This document shows, in pieces, positions 48,983 through 58,862 of a DNA stretch of 64,000 nt. The position numbers were made by a program, and so were the translations under genes. The number at the start of each line of letters is the position of its first letter. The stretch's first letter is position 1. The notes beneath the pieces were generated by a model that saw only the letters and a list, made by a program, of their open reading frames with translations, made no database searches and was not told where the DNA came from. Source of the DNA: an uncultured Alphaproteobacteria bacterium (GTDB taxonomy: Bacteria > Pseudomonadota > Alphaproteobacteria > UBA7985); the NCBI GenBank assembly GCA_905479265.1, contig CAJQLX010000038.1, positions 28,978-92,977 on the forward strand. Reading direction: 5' to 3'.

Positions 48983-50585
48983 GGACAGGCGCGCGCCAGA
49001 ACCGGAGCAAGAGGCCGATCAAGGCGGCGGGTTTGCGCGGTCGGTTGGCGTGGTGGGCAGCTTGACGCTGGTGAGCCGCTTGTTTGGCTATGTCCGCGAT
49101 ATTTTCATGGCGACGATCATTGGCGCCGGTCCGCTGGGGGACGCCTTTACCTTTGCGCTGACCTTGCCTAATTCTTTCCGCCAAATCTTTGCCGAGGGCG
49201 CGTTCAACGCTGCCTTTATCCCGACCTACACCGAAACCCAAACCCGCGACGGCAAAGCCAAAGCCGCGCGCTTTGCCGGGCAGGTGATGACGGTTTTGCT
49301 GCTGGTGCTGCTGCCGTTGAGCGCGCTGATCCTGTGGCAGATGCCGGCGGTGGTGGGCTTTCTGTCACAAGGCTACGAGGTCGGCGGTGAAAGGCATAGC
49401 TTCGCCGTGCTGTTTGCCCGGATCATGTTCGGTTATTTGACGCTGGTGAGCCTGATGGCGCTGTGTGTTGGCATTCTCAACGCCAACCGCCGCTTTGCGC
49501 CCGGCCCAGCGGTGCAGATCGGTTACAACGTGATTTTGATTGCGGCGCTGGTGCTGCTGGTGCCTGCGGTCGGATACCCGGCGCACGTTCTCAGCGTCGG
49601 GGTGCTCAGTGCGGGGGTGTTTCAGTTTGCGCTGGCTTGGGTTTTGGCGAGTTTGCTGGTGGGCATCACCGTTATTCCGCGCCTGCCGCGCTTTGATGCG
49701 CGCTTGCGGTCCATGCTGTTGCTCATGGGGCCGGGGATCCTTTCTGCCTCTGGATTACAAATCGCAAGCCTGATGAATCGGGCCTTGGCGTCGGATACCA
49801 TCGGCGCACAGGCCCAGCTCTATTACGCCGAGCGCCTCTATTTCTTGCCTCTGGCGATGATCGGCATTGCCTTTGGCGTGGTAATCCTGCCCACGCTGAC
49901 CCGCGCGCTGACCCAAGGCGACACCACCAAGGCGCAAGCAACCATTCACGCAGGATTGGAGCTGGCCGCCTTTATCGCCCTGCCGGCGTCGGTGGCGTTG
50001 GCCGTCATGCCGCGCGAGGTGCTTTCGACGCTGTTCCAATACGGCGCGTTCGACAGCCGTGCGACGGTGCAGGCGGGGTGGATCTTGCTGGCGCTGGCGC
50101 TGGGTCTGACGCCTGTGGTCTTCCAGCGAATCCTTTATCCCGCGTTCTATGCGCGCAAAGATACGATGACCCCCATGCTGCTGACGTTTCTGGGTGTTGG
50201 GGTGCAAGTCGCAGCGGCGGTGACGCTGTTCCCGCGGATCGGCGTGCTGGGTTTGGGCTTGTCTGTCGCTTTGGCGGCGTGGGTGCAGGTGGTGGCTGCG
50301 GGGTGGATGACCATGCGGCGCGGCTTTTGGCAGCTAGAAGGGGCGCTGCTGGGCAGACTCGTCCGCTGTGCACTGGCCGCCGGGGTGATGGGCGCGGTGC
50401 TCTATGTCGCGAAATTGCCTTTGCTGCCCTATTTCGGCGCAGGAAATGCATGGGAAAAAATTCCAAGCATGGCGGCACTTGTGGTGGTGGGCGGCCTTGT
50501 TTACATATTAATCAGCGTTGTTATGAATGCAGTTCCGCCCTCTGCGATGGCTGCGTTGCGAAGGTTCCGCAGGCCCCCGGGTTGA
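48975..50585 (+). CDS. murJ: Lipid II flippase MurJ
   Basis: MurJ flips the peptidoglycan precursor lipid II across the inner membrane. The 536-residue protein has about 14 hydrophobic segments and the conserved N-terminal blocks LTLVSRLFGYVRDI, GDAFTFALTLPNSFRQIFAEGAFNAAFIP and the PREVLSTLFQYGAF loop. A charged stretch of ~20 residues precedes the first helix. It overlaps the end of glnD by 8 bp. trpS follows after 70 bp. Confidence 0.96.
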   Translation: MAEDRRAPEPEQEADQGGGFARSVGVVGSLTLVSRLFGYVRDIFMATIIGAGPLGDAFTFALTLPNSFRQIFAEGAFNAAFIPTYTETQTRDGKAKAARFAGQVMTVLLLVLLPLSALILWQMPAVVGFLSQGYEVGGERHSFAVLFARIMFGYLTLVSLMALCVGILNANRRFAPGPAVQIGYNVILIAALVLLVPAVGYPAHVLSVGVLSAGVFQFALAWVLASLLVGITVIPRLPRFDARLRSMLLLMGPGILSASGLQIASLMNRALASDTIGAQAQLYYAERLYFLPLAMIGIAFGVVILPTLTRALTQGDTTKAQATIHAGLELAAFIALPASVALAVMPREVLSTLFQYGAFDSRATVQAGWILLALALGLTPVVFQRILYPAFYARKDTMTPMLLTFLGVGVQVAAAVTLFPRIGVLGLGLSVALAAWVQVVAAGWMTMRRGFWQLEGALLGRLVRCALAAGVMGAVLYVAKLPLLPYFGAGNAWEKIPSMAALVVVGGLVYILISVVMNAVPPSAMAALRRFRRPPG

Positions 50586-50655
50586 CCCCATCGGTTTAAG
50601 CGCGTCATAGGGACCATGAATTCTACAGGCCGCCTCAACTTCAGGGAGCAGCGCC

Positions 50656-51705
50656 ATGACCGATCAGGGCCCTACCGCAAAGCGCATTTTTTCCGGCGTT
50701 CAACCGACCGGTGGATTGCACCTCGGCAACTATCTCGGTGCAGTTCGCAACTTTGTTGATCTGCAGGGCGACTATGAGTGCGTTTATTGTGTCGTTGATT
50801 TGCACGCAATCACCGTGTGGCAAGATCCGACCAAGCTGGCCGACCAGACCCGCGAGATCACCGCGGCTTTCCTCGCCGCAGGCATCGATCCCAAGACATC
50901 GATCATTTTTAACCAGTCCCAAGTTCGCGCGCATGCTGAGTTGGGCTGGATCTTTAACTGTGTCGCGCGACTGGGCTGGCTCAACCGGATGACGCAGTTC
51001 AAGGACAAGGCGGGCAAGAACCGCGAAGCGGCGTCCATGGGGCTCTATGGTTACCCGGTCCTGCAAGCTGCAGACATCCTGACTTATCTGGCGACCCATG
51101 TTCCTGTGGGTGAGGATCAGAAGCAGCATTTGGAGCTGACACGGGACATCGCGGGCAAGTTCAACAATGACTTTGGCGTCGATTTCTTCCCGATGATCGA
51201 ACCGCTGATCATGGGTGCTGCGGCGCGGATCATGTCCTTGCGCGATGGCTCCAAGAAAATGTCGAAGTCTGAACCTTCGGACATGAGCCGCATCAATCTG
51301 CACGACGATGCCGACGCCATTTCCAACAAGATTCGCCGCGCCAAGACCGATCCGCAGGCACTACCCGGCGCCGAAGTGCTGGACGAGCATGGCGCCATCA
51401 CGGATGCCTTTGCCAAAGAACGTCCAGAGGCCGCGAACCTCGTGACCATTTACGCAGCGCTGGGCCGTCAGTCTTTGACCGACGTGCTGAATGAGCTGGC
51501 GGGCAAGTCGTTCAGCGACTTCAAAGGCATGCTCACGGATCGTGCGGTGGACCAGATGGCCCCCATCGGCTCCGAAATGCAGCGTTTGATGAACGACCCG
51601 GCCCACATTGATGCCGTCCTCAAAGACGGTGCAGAGCGCGCTCGGGCGATTGCAGATCCCGTGATTGACCAAGTTTACGATATCGTCGGTCTCCTCCGCG
51701 CGTAA
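50656..51705 (+). CDS. trpS: Tryptophanyl-tRNA synthetase
   Basis: TrpS charges tRNA-Trp. The 349-residue length is standard. Class I signatures are present: [11 protein letters not shown] (HIGH-type) near residue 20 and KKMSKSEPS near residue 205. [17 protein letters not shown] and the SGVQPTG start also fit. The ATG at 50656 lies 10 bp after GGGAGC. It continues the glnD-murJ-trpS block. Confidence 0.97.
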   Translation: MTDQGPTAKRIFSGVQPTGGLHLGNYLGAVRNFVDLQGDYECVYCVVDLHAITVWQDPTKLADQTREITAAFLAAGIDPKTSIIFNQSQVRAHAELGWIFNCVARLGWLNRMTQFKDKAGKNREAASMGLYGYPVLQAADILTYLATHVPVGEDQKQHLELTRDIAGKFNNDFGVDFFPMIEPLIMGAAARIMSLRDGSKKMSKSEPSDMSRINLHDDADAISNKIRRAKTDPQALPGAEVLDEHGAITDAFAKERPEAANLVTIYAALGRQSLTDVLNELAGKSFSDFKGMLTDRAVDQMAPIGSEMQRLMNDPAHIDAVLKDGAERARAIADPVIDQVYDIVGLLRA

Positions 51706-51759
51706 GTCTCAGATAGTAAGGTAAGAGAGCATGAAGCATCGGAAGGCAGCAGCGACATC

Positions 51760-52683
51760 ATGAGCATGTATCTTCCGATCGCTGAGATGGCGACAAACCC
51801 CTTTGTCATTATCTTCTTTGGTGCCTTGGTTGGTGCAATGAGTGGGTTGTTTGGCGTGGGCGGTGGTTTCCTGATGGCCCCCATCCTGTTCTTTCTGGGC
51901 ATTCCACCATCCATCGCCGTATCCACCGAGGCTACGCAAATTTGCGCGGCGTCCGTATCGGGCTCGCTGGCGCATTTTCGGCGGGGCAACCTCGATATCA
52001 AAATGGGCGGTTTGCTGGTTGCCGGGGGTCTGATTGGGTCAACCATTGGTGTCTTTACCTTCAAATGGCTGATCACGCTGGGCTCCGTCGATTTGGTGAT
52101 CCAGCTGTTTTACGTGGTGTTCCTGGGCGGGGTTGGGGGGCTGATGTTCCTCGAAAGCCTGCAAGCCATGCTGCGGCGCAGGGCGGGGAAGAAAGTCAAC
52201 CACAAGCGGCGGCACGGCTTCATGCACGGTTTGCCCTTCCGCACCAAATTCCCGCGCTCCAAGCTCTACATTTCTGCGATTCTGCCCGTGACGGTTGGGT
52301 TCGGTGTCGGCTTTTTGAGCGCAATCATGGGCGTTGGCGGCGGCTTTATCATGGTGCCAGCGATGATTTATTTGCTCGGCATGCCGACGTTGGTGGTCGT
52401 TGGAACGTCCCTGTTCACGATTATCTTTGTGACGGCGAACAACACGCTGCAACACGCTTGGTTCAATGGAACGGTTGATTTGGTGTTGGCGGGGCTGCTG
52501 CTGCTGGGCGGTGTGATCGGCGCACAGATCGGGGTTCGGCTTTCGGGCCGGTTCAATGCCGAGCAACTGCGCATTCTGCTCGCCCTGATCGTTTTGGCCG
52601 TTTGCTTCAAGATTTTGACCGATTTGCTGATTGGCGGTCCCGCGGTCCAGTTCTCCTTTGGCGGAGGTGCGGGTCATGCGTAA
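51760..52683 (+). CDS. TSUP-family (TauE/SafE) permease
   Basis: The 307-residue membrane protein has about eight hydrophobic segments and two internal repeats marked by GLFGVGGGFLMAP (near residue 30) and MGVGGGFIMVPAM (near residue 190), the TauE/SafE signature. Members export or import sulfite, sulfoacetate, taurine or other organic anions; the substrate here is unknown. A basic loop of about 25 residues separates the halves. Its stop overlaps the start of the TIGR02186-family gene, so the two are probably translated together. Confidence 0.92.
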   Translation: MSMYLPIAEMATNPFVIIFFGALVGAMSGLFGVGGGFLMAPILFFLGIPPSIAVSTEATQICAASVSGSLAHFRRGNLDIKMGGLLVAGGLIGSTIGVFTFKWLITLGSVDLVIQLFYVVFLGGVGGLMFLESLQAMLRRRAGKKVNHKRRHGFMHGLPFRTKFPRSKLYISAILPVTVGFGVGFLSAIMGVGGGFIMVPAMIYLLGMPTLVVVGTSLFTIIFVTANNTLQHAWFNGTVDLVLAGLLLLGGVIGAQIGVRLSGRFNAEQLRILLALIVLAVCFKILTDLLIGGPAVQFSFGGGAGHA

Positions 52684-53362
52684 GACAGGTTGGTTGCGTC
52701 ATCACGTGCTCGCCTTGGTCAGCGCAGCGTGCGTCAGCCTTGGTGGCCTTGCGGTCGCACAGGGCCCTGACATCGCTGCGGTTGAAAGCGAAGTGTCTGT
52801 TGGCTTGTTCAGCGGACAGACCATTGTTCGTGTCTTCGGCTCGACGGCGACCCCAGAGGTTCCCATCCGTTTGCAGCTGACCGGACCGGACCGCGAGGTC
52901 AAGTTTACCCGCAGCGTGCGTCGCCTTGGCGTAAAAGTCGCTGAGACCATCAGCGGTTCGCCGACCACCATTCCCTCGATCCGGGCGGAATTGTCTTCGG
53001 CAGACATTCCACTGCATCAAGAAGGCGACGAACTCGAACAGGCGCTGATTCGGGAAGGCGTGGTCATCATCATGCCCAACGCGATCAAAATGGAGCCGAC
53101 GGGCCTTTTCTTCGCTGAAATACCGCTCCCCGCCAGCGCGCCTGTTGGGGACTATAAGATTGAGATCTTTCAGGAAGGGGCCCTGCGGGACGTGGCTAAG
53201 ATCAAGCTCGCTGAGGAGTCCTTTGCGATTCGACAGCGAGGATTTGTTGCTTTGGTCTCCCGCGGCGCTGCGGATTATGCTTTCCTTTATGGTCTGATAT
53301 GCGTATTAGTCGCGGTTGCAGCTGGCTGGATCACCGAACGCGTGTTCCGAAACCGCCGCTAG
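52676..53362 (+). CDS. TIGR02186 (Alph_Pro_TM) family membrane-anchored protein
   Basis: This 228-residue protein has a signal peptide (hydrophobic residues ~8-29) and a periplasmic domain with the family pattern (VGLFSGQTIVRVFGS, LTGPDREVKFTRSVRRLGV, IPLPASAPVGDYKIEIF). A C-terminal membrane helix (about 202-219) is followed by a short basic tail. The ATG at 52676 has GGAGG upstream and overlaps the TSUP gene. The family is essentially alphaproteobacterial and often next to a TSUP permease, which suggests a periplasmic partner for it. Confidence 0.88.
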   Translation: MRKTGWLRHHVLALVSAACVSLGGLAVAQGPDIAAVESEVSVGLFSGQTIVRVFGSTATPEVPIRLQLTGPDREVKFTRSVRRLGVKVAETISGSPTTIPSIRAELSSADIPLHQEGDELEQALIREGVVIIMPNAIKMEPTGLFFAEIPLPASAPVGDYKIEIFQEGALRDVAKIKLAEESFAIRQRGFVALVSRGAADYAFLYGLICVLVAVAAGWITERVFRNRR

Positions 53363-53394
53363 AAACTGTACTTTTCAGTGTTGATGGAGACTCT

Positions 53395-53907
53395 ATGACG
53401 GACGCAACTCTTGCGCCTGAAGGTAACGAACTGCCGCTTTTGTTGGTGGTGATTGACGATTCCGAGGAATCATCGGTTGCGCTCAACTACGCTTGCGCGC
53501 GCGCACGGGCGACGGCGAGTCGCGTCGCGTTGCTGCGTGTTATTGAGCCGGATAACTTCATGCACTGGGCCAGCTTGCGCGAAATGGCGGAGCAGGAAGC
53601 ACGGGAAGAGGCCAATCACCTGTTGGCCCGGAACTCTGCGGATGTGGTTCGGTTGTCAGGGCGTGAGCCGGTAAATTTCGTCCGTTTTGGCAATCGCGCC
53701 GATGCGATACTGGAGTTGATCGGCGAACGTCGGGAAATCGCTGTGTTCATTCTGGCCGCAGCCAAGGGTGAAAACCCCGGGCCGCTGGTCAGCTCGCTGG
53801 CGCGCAATCTGATCAATCAATCGCGCGTGCCCATTACCGTTGTGCCGCCGACCATGACGCAGGAAGACATCGACCGGCAGTTTTCAGTTAATATTCAAGT
53901 CGAATAA
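53395..53907 (+). CDS. Universal stress protein (UspA-type)
   Basis: The 170-residue protein is one UspA domain: LLLVVIDDSEESSVALNYACARAR at the N-terminus, and the C-terminal SSLARNLINQSRVPITVVPPTM region. The latter corresponds to the nucleotide-binding loop, without a clean G-2x-G-9x-G motif, so ATP binding is doubtful. GGAGA precedes the ATG at 53395. It follows the TIGR02186 gene by 32 bp, in one likely operon with the TSUP permease. Its 3' end overlaps the convergent DUF3429 gene by 13 bp. Confidence 0.9.
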   Translation: MTDATLAPEGNELPLLLVVIDDSEESSVALNYACARARATASRVALLRVIEPDNFMHWASLREMAEQEAREEANHLLARNSADVVRLSGREPVNFVRFGNRADAILELIGERREIAVFILAAAKGENPGPLVSSLARNLINQSRVPITVVPPTMTQEDIDRQFSVNIQVE

Positions 53908-54350
53908 ACGCCCGCCAGCGCCAACGTGCCGGCGGCGCCCATGGTCAGCAGAACGCGCAGGCGGGGGTACCAATTTGGGAAATCCCCGGCGCGGCCTCTG
54001 ACCAGATCGAAGATCAGCAGGATGACAAAGCCCAAAGCCAAGGCAATCATCAGCAATCCCGACTCCGTGGGGTTGAGCAGCGAAAGCCCCCAAACCAGCC
54101 ATCCAAAGAGCGCGGGAAGAACCGAAACACCATAGGGCCATGCCCGGTCAGGTTCGCGTTCCAAAGCTGTTCCCCAATGGATCGCCCCCATAAACGAGAG
54201 AATGATGGCCCCGTAAGAGAGCATGATTTGGGGTCCATCCAGCGAGAGCCCGTTGGTCACGACAGCTGAACCATCGCCGCTGAGGGTCAGGATCAAGCCA
54301 GCGATAAAGGGCATCAGGCCACTGATACCGAGAAACCAGGCAAGGCGCAT
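53895..54350 (-). CDS. DUF3429-family membrane protein
   Basis: The 151-residue protein has about five hydrophobic segments and the DUF3429 pattern: ISGLMPFIAGL, YGAIILSFMGAIHWGTAL, VLPALFGWLVW and PNWYPRLRVLLT. Function is unknown. AAGGAA lies upstream of the ATG. It is 51 bp downstream of the pterin dehydratase gene on the same strand, so probably in one transcript. Confidence 0.85.
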   Translation of the reverse strand: MRLAWFLGISGLMPFIAGLILTLSGDGSAVVTNGLSLDGPQIMLSYGAIILSFMGAIHWGTALEREPDRAWPYGVSVLPALFGWLVWGLSLLNPTESGLLMIALALGFVILLIFDLVRGRAGDFPNWYPRLRVLLTMGAAGTLALAGVYST

Positions 54351-54401
54351 GGGGTGGAATTCCTTTGATTTTAGGGTGCTGTTGGCGGGCTTGAATGGTG
54401 G

Positions 54402-54713
54402 TTATTCGACATTCAGCTGTGCGGCAAGCTCTTCGATCCGAGCCAGCAAACGCGCGTCCAAATCGCTCAGCCCGCCGGTATCGTGCGTGGTAAGTCGGAT
54501 TTCGACGGTGCGGTAGACATTCGACCATTCGGGGTGGTGGTTGAGCTTTTCCGCTTCGATGGCCACAGCCGACATAAAGGCAAAGGCATGGACAAAGTTC
54601 TTGCCGCGAAAGGCGCGGGAGACTGCGGTCGCGTCGGGGCTGAGGTTCCAGTGGGGGTGATCAGACAGCAAGGCGGCGCGCTGTGCTTCGGTCAGTGGCA
54701 TGGCGTGTGGCAT
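54402..54713 (-). CDS. Pterin-4a-carbinolamine dehydratase
   Basis: This enzyme (PCD, PhhB) dehydrates the carbinolamine formed by aromatic amino acid hydroxylases, recycling tetrahydrobiopterin-type cofactors. The 103 residues carry the signature HHPEW (59-63), a downstream THD-x-GGL (76-81) and D85. The ATG at 54713 is chosen over a much longer open frame whose upstream residues look non-coding. No hydroxylase gene is in the window. Confidence 0.93.
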   Translation of the reverse strand: MPHAMPLTEAQRAALLSDHPHWNLSPDATAVSRAFRGKNFVHAFAFMSAVAIEAEKLNHHPEWSNVYRTVEIRLTTHDTGGLSDLDARLLARIEELAAQLNVE

Positions 54714-54911
54714 GGGAAACCCTATTCTTGGTCGAGGTTGCAGCAGGCGAGATCGCCCATCACCCTCAATATCGTTCAAAGCCCGGTTTTGGTAAGCCGT
54801 CCGGGCTCTGCAAGCGTCCCTTGTGAGTTTACGCGCTAGGCACCAGCGGTGGGAAGGGCTAGGAACGCCGCTCAATCAGAATTTTGGCGAACACGGGTTA
54901 ATCATAGCGCT

Positions 54912-55835
54912 ATGGCACGACGCAAACGGGGTCAGCTCATCCACGGCTGGGTCATCATCGACAAGTCTCAAGGCCTGCAATCGACCGAGACCACCAACCG
55001 CGTGCGCCGCGTCTTTGATGCGCAGAAAGCCGGTCACGGCGGCACGCTGGACCCCTTGGCTACAGGGGTGTTGGCGGTTGCGCTGGGCGAGGCAACCAAG
55101 ACGGTTCCCTATGTTATGGATGGGCCAAAGACCTACCATTTCACCGTAACCTTTGGTGCGCGTACCAGTTCGGATGACTCCGAGGGCGAGGTTTTGGAGA
55201 CCAGTGACGTGCGCCCCAGTGAGGATGATGTTCGCGTAGCCATGGCACGCTTTATGGGCGACATCATGCAAACTCCGCCCAAGGTTTCAGCCATTAAGGT
55301 TGATGGTGAGCGCGCTTATGATCTGGCCCGAGACGGCGAAGAGTTTGAACTCGCCGCCCGGCCTATGACGGTCTACCGACTCGAAATGCTGAATTATGCG
55401 CCTGACTCGGCGTCGTTTGAGGTTGAAGCCACCAAGGGCTTTTACGTGCGTGCTTTGGCGCGAGACCTTGCTTTGGCGTGCGGTACACTGGGGCATGTGA
55501 CGAGCCTCCGCCGTCTTGCAACGGGGCCATTCACTTTAGAGCAGGCGGTTTCACTGGAAAAACTCGAACAGGTAGGGCAAGGAAGCGACCTGTTTGAATA
55601 CCTCGCAGATCCAATCCATGCGCTGGCCGGCATCCCGGCTGTGGACTTGGATCCGACGGAGGCGGTTCGCATGCGTAACGGCAATCCGGTTTCACTGGTG
55701 CGTCGGTCTCAAATCGGCAGGCTCGGGGACATTGGTCCTGATGACGAGGTTGTCGTGACGGTGCAAGGGCAACTTTTGGCCCTCGCCCGGTTTGAAGCGG
55801 GACAGCTGCAGCCCATCCGTGTGTTCAATCTTTAA
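54912..55835 (+). CDS. truB: tRNA pseudouridine55 synthase TruB
   Basis: TruB makes pseudouridine 55 in the T loop of tRNAs. The 307 residues have [15 protein letters not shown] at the N-terminus and the catalytic D47 in [33 protein letters not shown] and [12 protein letters not shown] follow. The ATG at 54912 is preferred to an upstream in-frame start. rpsO follows at 29 bp; the truB-rpsO-pnp order is widespread in proteobacteria. Confidence 0.96.
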   Translation: MARRKRGQLIHGWVIIDKSQGLQSTETTNRVRRVFDAQKAGHGGTLDPLATGVLAVALGEATKTVPYVMDGPKTYHFTVTFGARTSSDDSEGEVLETSDVRPSEDDVRVAMARFMGDIMQTPPKVSAIKVDGERAYDLARDGEEFELAARPMTVYRLEMLNYAPDSASFEVEATKGFYVRALARDLALACGTLGHVTSLRRLATGPFTLEQAVSLEKLEQVGQGSDLFEYLADPIHALAGIPAVDLDPTEAVRMRNGNPVSLVRRSQIGRLGDIGPDDEVVVTVQGQLLALARFEAGQLQPIRVFNL

Positions 55836-55864
55836 ATGAAGATGCTGCCGACAAGGAAATACTC

Positions 55865-56134
55865 ATGTCTATTACGGTAGAACGTAAAGCCGAACTCGTT
55901 GAAGAATTTGGCCTCAAGCCGGGTGATACCGGTTCCCCTGAAGTTCAAGTCGCGATCCTTACCGAGCGCATCAAGAACCTCACCGAACACATGAAAGAGC
56001 ACAAGCACGACTTCCACTCTCGCCGTGGTCTGCTGATCATGGTGGGGCAGCGTCGCCGCTTGCTCGACTACGTTAAGCGCAAGGAAGACGCGCGCTATCA
56101 GTCGCTGATCCAGCGTCTGGGCCTGCGTCGCTAG
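55865..56134 (+). CDS. rpsO: 30S ribosomal protein S15
   Basis: The 89-residue protein is S15, a primary 16S rRNA-binding protein. It has the family segments [47 protein letters not shown] and the C-terminal [18 protein letters not shown] precedes the ATG. A strong terminator starts 54 bp after the stop. Confidence 0.98.
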   Translation: MSITVERKAELVEEFGLKPGDTGSPEVQVAILTERIKNLTEHMKEHKHDFHSRRGLLIMVGQRRRLLDYVKRKEDARYQSLIQRLGLRR

Positions 56135-56187
56135 ATCGCGCTATACCGGACATTGAGCAGCCTGCGCGCTGTTCAAGGCGGAAACGG

Positions 56188-56221
56188 AACCCTGAGGTGC
56201 TTTGGCATCTCAGGGTTTTTT
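56188..56221 (+). terminator. Intrinsic terminator between rpsO and pnp
   Basis: AACCCTGAGGTGC (56188-56200) pairs with GCATCTCAGGGTT (56205-56217), a 13-bp stem with one G-U pair and a TTTG loop, leading into TTTTTT. It is one of the strongest terminators in the window and should separate truB-rpsO from pnp. Confidence 0.93.
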
Positions 56222-56485
56222 GTTTCCGGACGCGCAATTTTGTGCGACTTCCTCCCCTGCACTGGAGCAGTCAAAACTGGACATCGCCTATTTTGGGGGG
56301 TGTCGGACCTACGCATCAATTGCTGATGAGGATGCTCGCTTGCTTTCCCCACCTCATCCCCGGCACTTGCTGTGTGGGTCCGGTGTTCCAGAGCAGATGA
56401 ACTGAAACGCAAGAAAAAGACGGCCTGGGGTCGGCTGCTTTTCCGCATGGGGCGGAGAAGTGAACCCGAGGCTATAGGACAAACG
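56222..56485 (+). promoter_or_regulatory. Structured pnp 5' leader
   Basis: No gene is visible in these 264 bases. CGGACCTACGCA (56304-56315) pairs over its full length with TGTGTGGGTCCG (56371-56382), a 12-bp stem with two G-U pairs. GATGAGG (56325-56331) and CCTCATC (56352-56358) form an inner 7-bp stem. In E. coli a pnp leader stem is cut by RNase III and then destroyed by PNPase, giving autoregulation. A similar role here is inferred. The pnp promoter must also lie in or upstream of this segment. Confidence 0.6.
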
Positions 56486-58594
56486 ATGTTTGAAATTACT
56501 CGTAAATCAATCGAGTGGGGCGGCCGGACGCTGTCCCTTGAGGCGGGCCGTGCGGCACGCCAAGCGGATGGTGCTGTGATTGCACGCTACGGCGATACCG
56601 TCGTATTGGCGACCGCTGTTGGCGCCAAAACCCCGAAAGAGGGGATCGATTTCTTCCCCCTGACCGTAAACTATCAGGAAAAGTACTCCGCTGCTGGCCG
56701 CATTCCTGGCGGTTTCTTTAAGCGCGAAGGCCGCCCGACGGAGAAAGAGACGCTGACAAGCCGTCTGATCGACCGTCCGATCCGCCCGCTGTTTGTGGAT
56801 GGATACAAGAACGAAACGCAGGTGATCCTGACGGTTTTGAGCCACGATCTGGAAAACGACGGTGACGTTCTGGCGATGGTTGCGGCTTCTGCTGCGCTGA
56901 CCATTTCCGGTCTGCCATTCTTGGGCCCAATCGGTGCTGCGAAAATCGGCTACAAGGATGGCGAATACATCCTCAACCCAACCATTACGCAAATGGCAGA
57001 TACGGACCTTGACCTGATGGTTGCGGGTACGGCTGAGGGCGTGATGATGGTGGAAAGTCAGGCTGAAGAGCTGTCTGAAGAAGTCATGCTCGGCGCCGTG
57101 AAATTTGGCCACGAGAACTACAAGCCGATCATCGACATGATCATCGACTTTGCAGAAGATTGCGCCAAAGACCCCATCGACATGCCAGAACCAGCCCCTG
57201 AGCTGGCTGACTGTGCGGCGGCTGTTGCTGCGCAAGCCACAGAAGGTCTGCGTGCGGCCTACACCAAGACGGTGAAGCAAGAGCGGGTTGAGGCGGTGAA
57301 CGCTGTCAAGAGTGCGACCAAGGAAGCGCTCGCGGAACAGTTCGACGCTGGCATGATTGGTGGCGCGCTGAAGAACCTGGAAAAGGACATCGTTCGCGGT
57401 GGTATCCTGGACACCGGTTTGCGCATCGACGGTCGCGACACGACGACGGTTCGCCCGATTGTTGCTGAAACCACCATCCTGCCCCGGACGCACGGCTCCA
57501 GCCTGTTCACCCGCGGTGAGACACAGGCGCTGGTCACGACCACGCTGGGTACAGCCCAGGACGAGCAGATCATCGACAACATCGAAGGCGACTACCGGTC
57601 GCACTTCATGCTGCACTACAACTTCCCGCCGTACTCCGTGGGTGAGACAGGCCGCATGGGTGGCGCAGGTCGCCGGGAAATCGGTCACGGCAAGCTCGCA
57701 TGGCGCGCCATGCGTCCGCTGTTGCCGGAAAAGGAAGAGTTCCCTTACACCATCCGTGTTCTCTCTGAAGTCACGGAATCCAACGGTTCGTCTTCGATGG
57801 CGACCGTGTGTGGGGCGTCCTTGTCCATGATGGACGCGGGTGTGCCGCTGAAGCGGGCCTGTGCGGGTATCGCGATGGGTCTGATCAAGGAAGGCGAGCG
57901 CTTTGCGGTTCTCTCCGATATCCTTGGTGATGAAGATCACTTGGGTGACATGGACTTCAAAGTAGCGGGTACGTCGGAAGGCATTACCTCGCTGCAGATG
58001 GACATCAAGATCACCTCGATCACGCCGGAAATCATGGAGATTGCGCTGGATCAGGCCAAGGGTGGCCGGTTGCACATTCTCGGTGAGATGGGCAAGTCGT
58101 TGGATACAGCCCGTGAGGAACTGTCCCCCCACGCGCCGCAGATGGAAACCATCAAGATCAATAAAGACAAGATCCGTGAAGTCATCGGTACCGGTGGCAA
58201 GGTCATTCGGGAAATCACCCAAGAGACCGGTGCGGCTGTTGATATTGAAGAAGACGGCACCATCAAGGTCTCTGCGACCAACCAAGAGGCCATCGCCGCT
58301 GCGATCGACTGGATCAAGGGCATTGCTGCTGATCCAGAAGTTGGCACGATTTACCGAGGTAAGGTTGTGAAGTGCGTCGATTTCGGCGCGTTCGTCAACT
58401 TCCTCGGCTCGCGTGATGGTCTGGTGCACATCTCGAACCTGACCGAAGGCCGGGTAAACAAGACCACGGACGTGATCAACGAAGGCGACGAAGTGTACGT
58501 GAAGTGCATCGGCTTTGACGATCGCGGCAAGGTCAAGCTGTCCATGAAAGAAGTGGACCAGGAGACCGGTGAAGAAGCAGCCGCTGCCGAATAA
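56486..58594 (+). CDS. pnp: Polyribonucleotide nucleotidyltransferase (PNPase)
   Basis: PNPase is a phosphorolytic 3'-5' exoribonuclease. The 702 residues show two RNase PH domains ([19 protein letters not shown] in the first; [20 protein letters not shown] and [21 protein letters not shown] in the second). A KH domain ([11 protein letters not shown]) and a C-terminal S1 domain ([19 protein letters not shown]) follow. The ATG at 56486 has AGGA 8 nt upstream; the frame is open further but the added residues are not family-like. Confidence 0.98.
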   Translation: MFEITRKSIEWGGRTLSLEAGRAARQADGAVIARYGDTVVLATAVGAKTPKEGIDFFPLTVNYQEKYSAAGRIPGGFFKREGRPTEKETLTSRLIDRPIRPLFVDGYKNETQVILTVLSHDLENDGDVLAMVAASAALTISGLPFLGPIGAAKIGYKDGEYILNPTITQMADTDLDLMVAGTAEGVMMVESQAEELSEEVMLGAVKFGHENYKPIIDMIIDFAEDCAKDPIDMPEPAPELADCAAAVAAQATEGLRAAYTKTVKQERVEAVNAVKSATKEALAEQFDAGMIGGALKNLEKDIVRGGILDTGLRIDGRDTTTVRPIVAETTILPRTHGSSLFTRGETQALVTTTLGTAQDEQIIDNIEGDYRSHFMLHYNFPPYSVGETGRMGGAGRREIGHGKLAWRAMRPLLPEKEEFPYTIRVLSEVTESNGSSSMATVCGASLSMMDAGVPLKRACAGIAMGLIKEGERFAVLSDILGDEDHLGDMDFKVAGTSEGITSLQMDIKITSITPEIMEIALDQAKGGRLHILGEMGKSLDTAREELSPHAPQMETIKINKDKIREVIGTGGKVIREITQETGAAVDIEEDGTIKVSATNQEAIAAAIDWIKGIAADPEVGTIYRGKVVKCVDFGAFVNFLGSRDGLVHISNLTEGRVNKTTDVINEGDEVYVKCIGFDDRGKVKLSMKEVDQETGEEAAAAE

Positions 58595-58644
58595 AGCGCG
58601 CTTTGAGCTCCTTGTCGGCCCGCTTCGCGGACCGGCGCTTTACC

Positions 58645-58677
58645 AAAGGCCACGGAATCTTCCGTGGCCTTTCTTTT
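58645..58677 (+). terminator. Intrinsic terminator after pnp
   Basis: AAAGGCCACGGA (58645-58656) and TCCGTGGCCTTT (58661-58672) are exact complements around a four-base loop, followed by CTTTTT. It lies 50 bp after the pnp stop. Confidence 0.93.
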
Positions 58678-58862
58678 TGGGCAACCGCTGGGTTTCTTTG
58701 GGCGTCGGGTTTTGGGGTGGCGCTTGACGGCCTCGGCTTCGCCTCGCCCGTCAATCGCGCAAGGGGAGATTTTCACGCGGTGGTCTGAACAGGCATGTCG
58801 CAGGCATGTTTTGACTTCCGCCCGCCCCGGTGCAGATTGAAGGCTAAAGAAGGATACCTGCT

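Noticed and set aside
56507..58429. 640-codon open frame antisense to pnp
   Set aside because: It mirrors the codon pattern of pnp on the other strand and its translation resembles no family; pnp is certain.
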